NCBI RefSeq assembly: GCF_016025255.1
Contig: NZ_CP065592.1
Span: 1 to 64,000 of the forward strand
Direction: 5' to 3'
Source: Sphingosinicella flava
GTDB lineage: Bacteria > Pseudomonadota > Alphaproteobacteria > Sphingomonadales > Sphingomonadaceae
DNA: 64,000 nt
Part shown: piece after piece, positions 51,846-60,129 of the stretch
How positions within the stretch are numbered: position 1 is the stretch's first letter
Layout of the letters: the number at the start of each line of letters is the position of its first letter
Position numbers and translations under genes: made by a program
The notes under the pieces: generated by a model
What the model was told of the DNA's origin: nothing
The model's database searches: none
The model's input: the letters and a program-made list of their open reading frames with translations, nothing else

Positions 51846-52324
51846 CAGGCACCCACCTTGTTCTTGCGGTTCATGCCCGCGACATCGAGGACTTCAGGAT
51901 TCTGGCCGCCGTGCGGATGCTCGGTGCCATTGTAGAGGTGAAGGGCGCGCATCTGGTCGCGGCCGAGCGGGCCACGGGGGATCATGCGCTCAACGGCCTT
52001 TTCAAGAACGCGTTCGGGGAAACGGCCTTCGAGAACCTTGCCGGCCGTGACCGACTTGATGCCGCCGGCATAGCCGGTGTGCTTGTAATAGATCTTGTCG
52101 TTCAGCTTCTTGCCGGTGAACTTCACCTTGTCGGCGTTGATGACGACGACATGGTCGCCGCAATCGACGTGCGGGGTGAAGCTCGGCTTGTGCTTGCCGC
52201 GCAGGATGTTGGCGATGATCGTGGCGAGACGCCCGACGACCAGACCTTCGGCATCGATCAGATGCCACTTCTTCACGACCTCGGCCGGCTTTGCCGGCTT
52301 GGTGGTCTTCAACAGCGCCTTCAT
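51845..52324 (-). CDS. rplM: 50S ribosomal protein L13
   Basis: A 159-residue L13: [20 protein letters not shown], then [35 protein letters not shown] and [19 protein letters not shown]. It is the first gene of the rplM-rpsI pair. The 120-base leader upstream (52325-52444) contains a GCCGCCCGAATCCGAGCGGCG hairpin that may regulate the operon. Confidence 0.98.
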   Translation of the reverse strand: MKALLKTTKPAKPAEVVKKWHLIDAEGLVVGRLATIIANILRGKHKPSFTPHVDCGDHVVVINADKVKFTGKKLNDKIYYKHTGYAGGIKSVTAGKVLEGRFPERVLEKAVERMIPRGPLGRDQMRALHLYNGTEHPHGGQNPEVLDVAGMNRKNKVGA

Positions 52325-52444
52325 GGCCTGAAACCCTTATGAAAATGACTGCGCCGCCCGAATCCGAGCGGCGCTGGTAGCGGCCTAATGCGGATGAGCG
52401 GCTATTTTGTCAAGAAAACAGCGGCTTTGCTGACGGGTAAAATA

Positions 52445-52765
52445 TTACCTTCCGCTATTTTCCTCGATCCAGGCCCGATAGCGGGGCAAGGTGTCGGCGA
52501 CAGGCAACACGGTGATAGCGGGAACGTCATAGCTGTGAAGCGCGGCGATCCGCTCGATCAGGCGCGGCGCCCTCGCGGCACCGGTCTTGAAGACCGCCGC
52601 GACCTCCTCGGTCTCCTCGACCGCGTCCTGCCAACGATAAATGGATTGGCAGGGTCCGAGGATGTTCACGCAGGCCGCCAGCCGTTCCTCGACTGCCGTC
52701 CGTCCAATCCGTCGCGCCTCCTCGCCGTCAGCGAAAATGGCATAGACTGAAACGACGTCGTCCAC
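52445..52765 (-). CDS. cutA: Divalent-cation tolerance protein CutA
   Basis: A 106-residue CutA1 trimer subunit: SVYAIFADGEEARRIGRTAV at the start, LAACVNILGPCQSIYRWQDA with the conserved Cys and Trp, and AIHSYDVPAI-like ALHSYDVPAITVLPV near residue 85. Function in metal tolerance is debated. It starts with GTG at 52765, two bases after the ctaA stop. The ribosome site AGGGG lies inside the repeat element that also encodes the ctaA C-terminus. Confidence 0.93.
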   Translation of the reverse strand: MDDVVSVYAIFADGEEARRIGRTAVEERLAACVNILGPCQSIYRWQDAVEETEEVAAVFKTGAARAPRLIERIAALHSYDVPAITVLPVADTLPRYRAWIEENSGR

Positions 52766-52767
52766 TC

Positions 52768-52880
52768 TTAGCCCCTCCCCTCGATGGGGAGGGGTTGGGG
52801 AGGGGTGATGCCGTGGCTCGGTTCGGTACGGGCGGAGAGATCACCCCCACCCAACCCTCCCCCATCGAGGGGGAGGGCTT
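52768..52880. repeat. GC-rich inverted repeat, family A, overlapping the ctaA 3' end
   Basis: CCCCTCCCCTCGATGGGG on the left and CCCCCATCGAGGGGGAGGG on the right, with GGTTGGGGAGGGGTGATG and ATCACCCCCACCCAACC inside. It matches the family A copies at 19514 and 21731. Unlike them it lies inside a reading frame: the last 36 or so codons of ctaA, its stop and the cutA ribosome site are all repeat sequence. Confidence 0.87.
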
Positions 52881-53931
52881 TAGGCACATCGCCAATCCGA
52901 TGCGCCGCGACGACGATCGCCGCCAGCAGCAGGGCCGCCATGCCCTGGTGCGCGACGCCCAGCCACAGCTCCACGCCCGTCAGGATCGTTGCGATGCCGA
53001 GCAGGATCTGGACTGTCACCGTCGTGAAGACCGCATGGGCGGCGCCCTTATGGCCCAAGCGCCCAGCCTTCAGCCCCAACAGGACTGCGAAACCCGCGAC
53101 GGCGAAGGCGAGCCAGCGGTGGACGAACTGCACGACGACCGGATTGTCGACGAAGTTGCGCAAGGCGGGCTCCAGCATCGGCGTTTCCGCCGGGAACAGA
53201 GCATCGCCCATCAAGGGCCAGGTGTTGAACGCATAACCGGCGTTGAGCCCCGCCACATAGGCGCCGAACAGCATCTGGAGCGCGAGGACCGACAGCGTCC
53301 AGATGCCGAGGGTCGGCATCTTCGCCCGCCCGTGCCCCGCGTCCAGCGCGCGCAGGTCGAGCGCGGTCCAGACGAGGCCGCCCAGGATCAGGAGGGCGGT
53401 GAGCAGGTGGACGGCAAGCCGGATATGGCTGACGTCCGGCCGGTCGACGAGGCCGGACGCCACCATCCACCACCCGATCGCGCCCTGCAGCCCGCCGAGC
53501 GCGAGGAGGGCGGTCAGCCGGGGGCCATAGCCTTTCGGAATCGCCTTCTTCGCCGCGAACCAGAGGAGGGGAAGCGCGAAGGCCAGGCCGATGAAGCGCC
53601 CGAGCAGCCGGTGGACATATTCCCAGAAGAAGATGGATTTGAACTCGGTCAGCGACATGCCCCGGTTCACTTTCTGATATTCCGGCGTCGCCTTGTAGGC
53701 GTCGAACTCGGCCATCCATTGCTCTTCGTTGAGCGGAGGCACGGTGCCGGACACCGGTTCCCACCGGACCATCGACAGACCCGACTCGGTGAGGCGGGTG
53801 ATGCCGCCCACCACGACCATCAGGAAGACGAGCGCGGCGACGGCCAGAAGCCAGTTGGAAACGGCGCGGGGCCGGGGGCTGCGCGCGGACGGAAGGAAAG
53901 CGGACGCTGCGGCGGTGTTCATGGCGGCCAT
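52768..53931 (-). CDS. ctaA: Heme A synthase (COX15/CtaA)
   Basis: A 387-residue, eight-transmembrane enzyme that hydroxylates heme O to heme A for cytochrome c oxidase. GGITRLTESGLSMVRWEP is the conserved first-loop motif. The heme-ligand histidines lie in EYVHRLLGR, in RLAVHLLTALL, in VQFVHRWLAF and in VAHQGMAALL. The ATG at 53931 is chosen; 53922 and 53952 are possible. The last 36 or so residues (from about [15 protein letters not shown]) are encoded by a family A repeat, so the native end is probably near VVAAHRIG. Confidence 0.95.
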   Translation of the reverse strand: MAAMNTAAASAFLPSARSPRPRAVSNWLLAVAALVFLMVVVGGITRLTESGLSMVRWEPVSGTVPPLNEEQWMAEFDAYKATPEYQKVNRGMSLTEFKSIFFWEYVHRLLGRFIGLAFALPLLWFAAKKAIPKGYGPRLTALLALGGLQGAIGWWMVASGLVDRPDVSHIRLAVHLLTALLILGGLVWTALDLRALDAGHGRAKMPTLGIWTLSVLALQMLFGAYVAGLNAGYAFNTWPLMGDALFPAETPMLEPALRNFVDNPVVVQFVHRWLAFAVAGFAVLLGLKAGRLGHKGAAHAVFTTVTVQILLGIATILTGVELWLGVAHQGMAALLLAAIVVAAHRIGDVPKALPLDGGGLGGGDLSARTEPSHGITPPQPLPIEGRG

Positions 53932-54033
53932 ATGCGCTTTCACCCGCCGCATCTCAATGCAACTTTTTTAAGGGATGTGATATTGTAACTTCCGGTCCGA
54001 AGCCGTATAAAGGCGGTCAGCAAGGGATCTTAG

Positions 54034-54399
54034 ATGTTCGCACTTAACATCCGCGATGGAATGCTGGACCGGCTGGCCATTGGCCTGTCGGGCCTGTGCC
54101 TCGTCCATTGCCTCGCGACGAGCATCGCCCTTGCCCTGCTGGCTTCCGCGGGCGCGCTTTTGTCGCCGCACATTCATGAAGCGGGCCTGTTCCTCGCCAT
54201 CCTCCTCGGCATCGTCGCCCTTGGGAAGGGGATCGCCGAACATGGCTATATGATGCCCGCGGCCGTCGGCGGTTTCGGCATCGGCATCATGGCGGGCGCC
54301 TTGTCCCTGCCGCACGGGGGCATGGAGATCGTCTACACGATCCTCGGCGTCTCCGTCCTCGCCCTCGGCCACGACCTCAACCGCCGCGCCGTCAACTGA
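54034..54399 (+). CDS. MerC-domain membrane protein
   Basis: A 121-residue protein with four hydrophobic segments and the MerC pattern: LDRLAIGLSGLCLVHCLATS with the Cys pair in the first helix, then ALLASAGALLSPHIHEAGLF. MerC proteins transport mercury in resistance operons, but chromosomal forms occur without merA. The gene is divergent from ctaA and lies 278 bases upstream of a zur-type gene on the same strand. Metal traffic linked to zinc control is a guess from that neighbourhood. Confidence 0.85.
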   Translation: MFALNIRDGMLDRLAIGLSGLCLVHCLATSIALALLASAGALLSPHIHEAGLFLAILLGIVALGKGIAEHGYMMPAAVGGFGIGIMAGALSLPHGGMEIVYTILGVSVLALGHDLNRRAVN

Positions 54400-54471
54400 G
54401 CCTCCCGCTCCTTGTCCGCAGCCTTTCGGCGCTCGACATTATTTCTACCGTCATTCCAGACTTCTAACATC

Positions 54472-54549
54472 ATTCCAGCGAAAGCTGGAATCTATCGTCG
54501 GCACCTCCACTTGATCGGGCATGGTCTAGATTCCAGCTTTCGCTGGAAT
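54472..54549. repeat. Short palindromic repeat, family C variant (two units)
   Basis: ATTCCAGCGAAAGCTGGAAT at 54472-54491 and its inverse ATTCCAGCTTTCGCTGGAAT at 54530-54549, separated by 38 bases. Each is a palindrome and the two are inverted copies of each other, so the pair can form one long stem or two hairpins. A third partial CATTCCAGA lies just to the left. Confidence 0.87.
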
Positions 54550-54676
54550 GACGGTTTTAAGATCAATGTTTTAAGGTCAATGACTTGTTTTAAGATCCAG
54601 GCAGCATCCTCAGCGCCGCGGGCCGCGCCTTTGCGTCCGCTTGTCCCTGTCTCCTGAACGGCCTATCTTTCCGGTC

Positions 54677-55138
54677 ATGGCGCATGAGCATCACAGGCAT
54701 GAAGGCGAGTCGCTCGCCACGGCGGCGAAAATCGCGATGGAAAAATCCGGCGAGCAATGGACGCAAATGCGCGCCTCCATATTCGAGGCACTGGCCGCGT
54801 TCGACAAGCCGGCTTCTGCCTACGATATCGCCGAGAAGGTGAGCCAGGAGCAGGGCCGCCGCGTCGCCGCCAACAGCGTCTATCGCATCCTCGACCTGTT
54901 CGTCGGCGCCAATCTCGCGCGGCGAGTGGAAAGTGTGAACGCCTATGTGGCGAACGACCATCCGGGGTGCCTTCACGATTGCATTTTCCTGATCTGTGAT
55001 AATTGCGGGCAAGCGACTCACATCGATAACGATACGCTCTCGGGAGGCGTGCGCGCTGCTGCGGAAGAAGCGGGTTTTGCGGCGGAACGACCAGTGATCG
55101 AGGTTCATGGACGCTGCGGAGAGTGCGTGGGCGGCTGA
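54677..55138 (+). CDS. zur: Fur-family regulator, Zur type
   Basis: A 153-residue Fur-family repressor. The N-terminus is His-rich (MAHEHHRHEGES). The helix-turn-helix region is around YDIAEKVSQEQGRRVAANSV, then YRILDLF. Two structural-zinc CxxC pairs are present (ICDNCG and GRCGEC), and NDHPGCLHDCIFLIC is the metal-sensing region typical of Zur rather than Fur. It would repress zinc uptake when zinc is plentiful. No znu genes are in the window. Confidence 0.87.
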   Translation: MAHEHHRHEGESLATAAKIAMEKSGEQWTQMRASIFEALAAFDKPASAYDIAEKVSQEQGRRVAANSVYRILDLFVGANLARRVESVNAYVANDHPGCLHDCIFLICDNCGQATHIDNDTLSGGVRAAAEEAGFAAERPVIEVHGRCGECVGG

Positions 55139-55141
55139 ATA

Positions 55142-55651
55142 CTACTGCCAGCCGCCAAACGCATCCTCCTCAGGATCAGGCGCCAAAGCGTCAACTGTAT
55201 TCCTATTTATTTGCTGCCGACAACCTTCGAGTTTGCACTGAAGTGAGGTGGCGAGATTCCCCCATTCAAAGATGCTCACACCCGATTTTTGCTCTCCAGC
55301 GATTTCGGTTAGCTCTCCATAAACAGCGGAGAAAACCACATAATCACGGTGGCCGTCATGAAAACGGATACTGGTCTGGTATCCTCCGCCGCCGCCTACG
55401 ATATAATTGCCATAGGCCCGGCCATCAGAGCCACTACTGGTAACTTCGGCTTCAAGAGAGCGGGATGTGCCATAGCGAAAAATGATCTTGTTTTCCGCTG
55501 CGCAAACAGAACCAATTTTTGCGTTGAATGGGCAAGAGTAGATGACCTTTTCATCACGGCCGCACAGCGTACGGGCAAGAGCGGTCCCATCTTCGCTGAC
55601 GGCAGCGGAATGAGAAATCAGTAGAGCCAAAGCTTCCGCAAGAGATGACAT
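55142..55651 (-). CDS. Secreted protein of unknown function
   Basis: A 169-residue protein with a short signal peptide (MSSLAEALALLISHSAAVS). The mature part has cysteines in LCGRDEKVIYSCPFNAKIGS and VCAAENKIIFRYG, then YVVFSAVYGELTEIAG and a Cys pair near the end (QCKLEGC). AGGAGG lies six bases before the ATG at 55651, a strong ribosome site; a longer frame upstream lacks one. Codon use is AT-richer than its neighbours, suggesting transfer. It is convergent with zur with only three bases between stops. Confidence 0.78.
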   Translation of the reverse strand: MSSLAEALALLISHSAAVSEDGTALARTLCGRDEKVIYSCPFNAKIGSVCAAENKIIFRYGTSRSLEAEVTSSGSDGRAYGNYIVGGGGGYQTSIRFHDGHRDYVVFSAVYGELTEIAGEQKSGVSIFEWGNLATSLQCKLEGCRQQINRNTVDALAPDPEEDAFGGWQ

Positions 55652-55776
55652 GGCGAACCTCCTGCACGAAAATAGCATATCTCCTTTACTCGAGGTAGGC
55701 TTCCTCCTGTGTACAAAGGTTCGACATGCGGAACCCCAAGCGCTAGAGGCTCTGAAGGAAAGGATGCCATAACCCG

Positions 55777-57699
55777 ATGACCGAGCGCCCGGAAACGCCG
55801 CTTCTCGACACCGTCAATATCCCGGCCGATCTGCGTAGGCTGCAGCCCAAGCAGCTCCGCCAGCTGGCCGACGAATTGCGCGCGGAAACCATCTCCGCCG
55901 TCGGCACGACGGGCGGGCATCTGGGCTCCGGTCTCGGCGTCGTCGAGCTGACCGTCGCCATCCATTATGTGTTCAACACGCCCGACGATCGTTTGGTCTG
56001 GGACGTCGGCCACCAATGCTATCCGCACAAGATATTGACCGGGCGCCGCGACCGCATCCGCACCCTCCGCATGGGCGGGGGCCTCAGCGGTTTCACCAAG
56101 CGCGCGGAGAGCGAGTACGACCCGTTCGGCGCGGCGCATAGCTCGACTTCCATTTCGGCGGGGCTCGGTTTCGCCATCGCCAACAAATTGTCGGGCGCGC
56201 CGGGCAAGGCGATCGCGGTGATCGGCGATGGATCCATGTCGGCGGGCATGGCCTATGAGGCGATGAACAATGCCTCCGAAGCGGGCAATCGGCTGATCGT
56301 GATCCTGAACGACAACGACATGTCGATCGCGCCGCCGGTCGGGGGCCTTAGCCACTATCTCGCCCGGCTGGTCAGCTCCGGCAAATATCTCTCCGTCCGC
56401 CATCTCGCCCAGCGTTTCGCGCGCAAGCTGCCCGGGCCGCTCCACCGCGCCGCCCGCCGCGCCGAGGAATATACGCGCGGCATGGTGACGGGCGGGACTT
56501 TGTTCGAGGAGCTCGGCTTCTATTATGTCGGCCCGGTCGACGGCCACGATCTCGACAGCCTGATCCCGATCCTCGAAAATGTCCGCGACGCGGATCTGGG
56601 GCCGATGCTCGTCCATGTCGTGACGAAGAAAGGCAAGGGCTACGCGCCCGCCGAAGCCGCCGCCGACAAATATCACGGCGTCCAGAAATTTGACGTCATT
56701 TCAGGCGAGCAGGTGAAGGCGCCCGCCGGTCCTCCCAGCTATACCAACGTCTTCGCCCAGGCGCTGATTGCCGAGGCCGAGCGGGACGACAAGATCGTCG
56801 CCATCACCGCCGCCATGCCGTCCGGCACCGGCCTCGATAAATTCGCCGGCCGCTTTCCCGACCGCATGTTCGACGTGGGTATCGCCGAACAGCATGCGGT
56901 GACCTTCGCGGCGGGCCTCGCGGCGCAGGGGCACAAGCCGTTCGTCGCCATTTATTCGACCTTTCTCCAGCGCGCCTACGACCAGGTCGTGCACGACGTC
57001 GCCATCCAGAATCTTCCCGTCCGCTTCGCGATGGACCGCGCGGGCCTCGTCGGCGCGGACGGCTGCACCCATGCGGGCAGCTTCGATCTGGCCTATCTCT
57101 GCACGCTGCCGAACATGGTCGTCATGGCCGCCGCCGACGAGGCGGAGCTGACGCACATGGTACACACCATGGCGCTGCACGACAGCGGCCCGAGCGCGGT
57201 CCGCTATCCGCGCGGCAACGGCACCGGAGTCGCCATTCCCGAAGTTCCGCAGCGGCTGGAAATCGGCAAGGGCCGTATCGTCCGCGAGGGGAAGAAGGTC
57301 GCGATCCTGTCCCTCGGCACCCGTCTGGAAGAAGCGCTGAAGGCCGCCGACACGCTGGAGGGCAAAGGCCTCTCCACCACCGTCGCCGACCTGCGCTTCG
57401 CCAAGCCGCTGGACGAGGATCTCATTCGCAAGCTCCTGTCGACCCACGAAGTCGCGGTAACGATCGAGGAAGCAGCGATCGGCGGCTTCGGCGCCCATGT
57501 TTTGACTCTTGCGTCAGACGCGGGCCTCACCGACGCGGGCCTCAAGATCCGTACCATGCGCCTGCCCGACCTCTTCCAGGATCAGGATAAGCCCGAAAAG
57601 CAATATGAAGAAGCCGGGTTGGATGCCGCCGCCATCGTCGACACGGTGCTGAAAGCGCTCCGCCACAACAGCACGGGCATCGCCGAAGTCCGCGCTTAA
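55777..57699 (+). CDS. dxs: 1-deoxy-D-xylulose-5-phosphate synthase
   Basis: A 640-residue thiamine-diphosphate enzyme, first step of the MEP isoprenoid route. Visible: [33 protein letters not shown], the TPP motif [17 protein letters not shown], the transketolase pyrimidine region [19 protein letters not shown], then [19 protein letters not shown] and the C-terminal [15 protein letters not shown]. Length matches the family (about 620-640). It stands alone on the plus strand. Confidence 0.98.
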   Translation: MTERPETPLLDTVNIPADLRRLQPKQLRQLADELRAETISAVGTTGGHLGSGLGVVELTVAIHYVFNTPDDRLVWDVGHQCYPHKILTGRRDRIRTLRMGGGLSGFTKRAESEYDPFGAAHSSTSISAGLGFAIANKLSGAPGKAIAVIGDGSMSAGMAYEAMNNASEAGNRLIVILNDNDMSIAPPVGGLSHYLARLVSSGKYLSVRHLAQRFARKLPGPLHRAARRAEEYTRGMVTGGTLFEELGFYYVGPVDGHDLDSLIPILENVRDADLGPMLVHVVTKKGKGYAPAEAAADKYHGVQKFDVISGEQVKAPAGPPSYTNVFAQALIAEAERDDKIVAITAAMPSGTGLDKFAGRFPDRMFDVGIAEQHAVTFAAGLAAQGHKPFVAIYSTFLQRAYDQVVHDVAIQNLPVRFAMDRAGLVGADGCTHAGSFDLAYLCTLPNMVVMAAADEAELTHMVHTMALHDSGPSAVRYPRGNGTGVAIPEVPQRLEIGKGRIVREGKKVAILSLGTRLEEALKAADTLEGKGLSTTVADLRFAKPLDEDLIRKLLSTHEVAVTIEEAAIGGFGAHVLTLASDAGLTDAGLKIRTMRLPDLFQDQDKPEKQYEEAGLDAAAIVDTVLKALRHNSTGIAEVRA

Positions 57700-57702
57700 A
57701 GC

Positions 57703-58122
57703 CTATTCGCGACCCTCGCTCGGGTGTCCCCACGGCGCCGCATGTCCGTGCGTGCGCAGGAACCGCTCGTCGATGTCGGAGATTTCAATCCAGGCCCTGT
57801 CGCCGAGCTGCAGTTCGAGAAGGCGGTCGATCTTGGCTTCCATCCGGTCGTCATTTTCCTTCGATGAAGGCGAGCCGACATAGAGGAAGTAAGCGAGACC
57901 GACGACTTGCCAGAGCAGCTGCAGGAATTCCGACTGCCAGTTCTCGAACGTGTCGCGGCCCATTTCCACGAGATAGCCTGAAACCTCCGGCGCCTCGCCA
58001 TGCTGCGCGGCTTCGTCGACGAAGGCATACCAGCCGAACAGCCAATGGAGCAGCAGCGACCCGAGAAAGAAGGCGACAGTGATCCAGGCATAAGCGTATT
58101 TCTTGAAGAAACCGGGTTTCAT
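57703..58122 (-). CDS. Membrane protein with two hydrophobic segments, unknown
   Basis: A 139-residue protein: MKPGFFKKYAYAWITVAFFL begins a first membrane segment (about residues 12-30), a loop with a short acidic stretch follows, a second segment spans WQVVGLAYFLYVG (about 70-82), and a charged cytosolic tail ends in EGRE. It resembles small two-segment proteins annotated DUF6766, though I hold that loosely. GGGAGAGGATC precedes the ATG at 58122. It is convergent with dxs and divergent from tlyA. Confidence 0.75.
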   Translation of the reverse strand: MKPGFFKKYAYAWITVAFFLGSLLLHWLFGWYAFVDEAAQHGEAPEVSGYLVEMGRDTFENWQSEFLQLLWQVVGLAYFLYVGSPSSKENDDRMEAKIDRLLELQLGDRAWIEISDIDERFLRTHGHAAPWGHPSEGRE

Positions 58123-58199
58123 GATCCTCTCCCTGTCATCACTTGCGCAGGCGAAACGTTGCCGCGATTGGCGGGGTTCCGGCATAGAAAGAGTCTGAA

Positions 58200-58934
58200 G
58201 TGGCAAAGATCAGAAGCGACCAATTGCTGGTGGACCGCGGCCTCGTTGAAAGCCGCTCGAAGGCGCAGGCCCTGATCCTCGCGGGCCTCGTCTTTTCCGG
58301 CGAGAGGAAGATCGAGAAAGCGGGGCAGGTGCTGGCCGAAGATGCGCCGATCGAGGTGCGCGGGCGCGAACATCCCTGGGTGTCGCGCGGCGGGATCAAG
58401 CTGGCGCATGGTCTGGAGCATTTCGGCTGGGATGTGACCGGCGCGATAGGGCTGGACGTGGGCTCGTCGACCGGCGGCTTTACCGACGTGCTGCTCCAGA
58501 AAGGCGCGGCGAAGGTCTTCGCAGTCGATGTCGGCACGAATCAGCTCGCCTGGAAACTGCGCAGCGACCCTCGTGTCGTCGTGCACGAACAAACCAATGC
58601 GCGCTATCTCACTGCGGACATCGTCACCGAACCCGTCGACATCGTCGTGTGCGACGCGAGCTTCATTTCGCTCGCCAAAGTGCTTGATACGGCAATCGAT
58701 TTCGTAAAGCCTGGCGGACGTCTGATCGCGCTGGTGAAGCCGCAATTCGAAGCGGAGCGGGGCGAGATCGGCAAGGGCGGCGTGGTGCGCGACCCCGCCG
58801 TTCATCTGAGAGTCAGCCAGGCCGCAGCAGCGTGGATCGAGAGCCGCGGCTGGCGGGTGGAGGGCATCGTCCAGAGCCCGATCACCGGGCCGGAGGGGAA
58901 TGTCGAATTCCTGCTCGGCGCCACGCGGACTTGA
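58200..58934 (+). CDS. tlyA: TlyA-family rRNA 2'-O-methyltransferase / hemolysin-like protein
   Basis: A 244-residue protein with an N-terminal S4 RNA-binding domain (RSDQLLVDRGLVESRSKAQA) and a FtsJ-like methyltransferase domain with the SAM motif GLDVGSSTGGFTD and VVCDASFISL. Mycobacterial TlyA methylates 16S and 23S rRNA; the hemolysin name is historical. It starts with GTG at 58200 and ends 32 bases before the RND adaptor gene. Confidence 0.93.
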   Translation: MAKIRSDQLLVDRGLVESRSKAQALILAGLVFSGERKIEKAGQVLAEDAPIEVRGREHPWVSRGGIKLAHGLEHFGWDVTGAIGLDVGSSTGGFTDVLLQKGAAKVFAVDVGTNQLAWKLRSDPRVVVHEQTNARYLTADIVTEPVDIVVCDASFISLAKVLDTAIDFVKPGGRLIALVKPQFEAERGEIGKGGVVRDPAVHLRVSQAAAAWIESRGWRVEGIVQSPITGPEGNVEFLLGATRT

Positions 58935-58966
58935 TAACGCAACCTTCGAACGTTAGCCCGACGCCC

Positions 58967-60031
58967 GTGTCCCGAACCAAAGCCCTTGCTCTCGCGCTCG
59001 TCGCCTTCCTGTCTGCCTGTTCCGAAGCGGAAGGCGGCCGCGACCGTCCGCCGCCGCTCGTCAAGGCGGAGCCCGCCACGACCATGCGTTTCGTCGAGCG
59101 GATCGAGGCGGTCGGCACCGCGCTCGCCAACGAGCAGGTGACGCTCGCCGCGCCGGTGACGGAGCGGATCGTGCGCCTGAATTTCGATGATGGCGCCTAT
59201 GTCACGCGTGGCCAGACCATCGCTGTGCTGGCACAAGGCCAGGAAAGCGCCGAACTGTCCGGCGCCCAGGCCCGCGCGCGGGAAGCCGATCAGCAGTTGC
59301 GCCGGGTTCAGGCCCTGCGCGAGCGCGGTTTCGCGACGGTGAGCAGCCTCGATACCCAGGCCGCGCTGGCGGCGCAGGCACGCGCGCAGGCGGCGGGCGC
59401 CGAGGCCTCGATCGGCGACCGCGTGATCCGCGCGCCTTTTTCGGGCTGGGTATCGCTCCGCACCATTTCGCCGGGCGCGGTGGTGTCGGCCGGGACCGAG
59501 ATCGCGACGATCAGCGACGTGAGTTCGGTGAAGCTCGATTTCCCGGTGCCGGAAACGGTGTTGTCCGCGCTTCAGCCGGGCCTCGGCATCGAAGCGGTAT
59601 CGGCTGCCTATCCCGACCAGCCTTTCCGGGGCCGGATTGCGACCATCGATCCGGTGATCGATCCGGACAGCCGCGCCGTCACCGTGCGCGCGCGCCTCCC
59701 CAATCCGGACCGCCGCCTGAAGCCCGGCATGCTGCTGACCGTGGCCATAGAAACCGCGCAGCGCATGGGCCTCTCCGTGCCGGAATTGGCCGTGGTCGGC
59801 GAAGGCGACAAGCGTTTCGTCTATACGATCGCGCCGGACGGCAAGGCGAAGCGCACCGAAGTCCGCACCGGCCTGCGCTCGGGTGGCCGCATCGAGATAG
59901 TGGAAGGCTTGAAGCCCGGCCAGCAGGTCGTGACCGAGGGTGTCGTGAAGCTGTCCGACGGCATGAAGGTGCGGCTGGCGGGCGCAAAAAATGCCGTTCC
60001 TGCCGGTCAGCCGAAGGGCAAAGCGCGGTGA
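58967..60031 (+). CDS. RND efflux periplasmic adaptor lipoprotein
   Basis: A 354-residue adaptor. The signal ends in a lipobox (LVAFLSACSE, Cys near residue 18). The lipoyl halves are RLNFDDGAYVTRGQTIAVLA and DRVIRAPFSGWVSLRTI, with a short hairpin of about 80 residues. LKPGQQVVTEGVVKLSDGMK closes the membrane-proximal domain. GTG at 58967 (VSRTKALAL) starts the signal; a TTG twelve codons earlier is possible. The RND pump gene follows after a 98-base spacer that holds a family C repeat. Confidence 0.92.
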   Translation: MSRTKALALALVAFLSACSEAEGGRDRPPPLVKAEPATTMRFVERIEAVGTALANEQVTLAAPVTERIVRLNFDDGAYVTRGQTIAVLAQGQESAELSGAQARAREADQQLRRVQALRERGFATVSSLDTQAALAAQARAQAAGAEASIGDRVIRAPFSGWVSLRTISPGAVVSAGTEIATISDVSSVKLDFPVPETVLSALQPGLGIEAVSAAYPDQPFRGRIATIDPVIDPDSRAVTVRARLPNPDRRLKPGMLLTVAIETAQRMGLSVPELAVVGEGDKRFVYTIAPDGKAKRTEVRTGLRSGGRIEIVEGLKPGQQVVTEGVVKLSDGMKVRLAGAKNAVPAGQPKGKAR

Positions 60032-60049
60032 TATTCACGCTTCATTGTG

Positions 60050-60111
60050 TCCCGGCGAAGGCCGGGATTCAGCAGCACCGTGCCATGACTGGATCCCGGC
60101 CTTCGCCGGGA
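60050..60111. repeat. Short palindromic repeat, family C (two units)
   Basis: TCCCGGCGAAGGCCGGGA at 60050-60067 and the inverse TCCCGGCCTTCGCCGGGA at 60094-60111 are separated by 26 bases, inside the adaptor-pump spacer. The pair can form a long hairpin in the operon mRNA. Confidence 0.9.
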
Positions 60112-60129
60112 TACGATAAGGCCTAGCTC

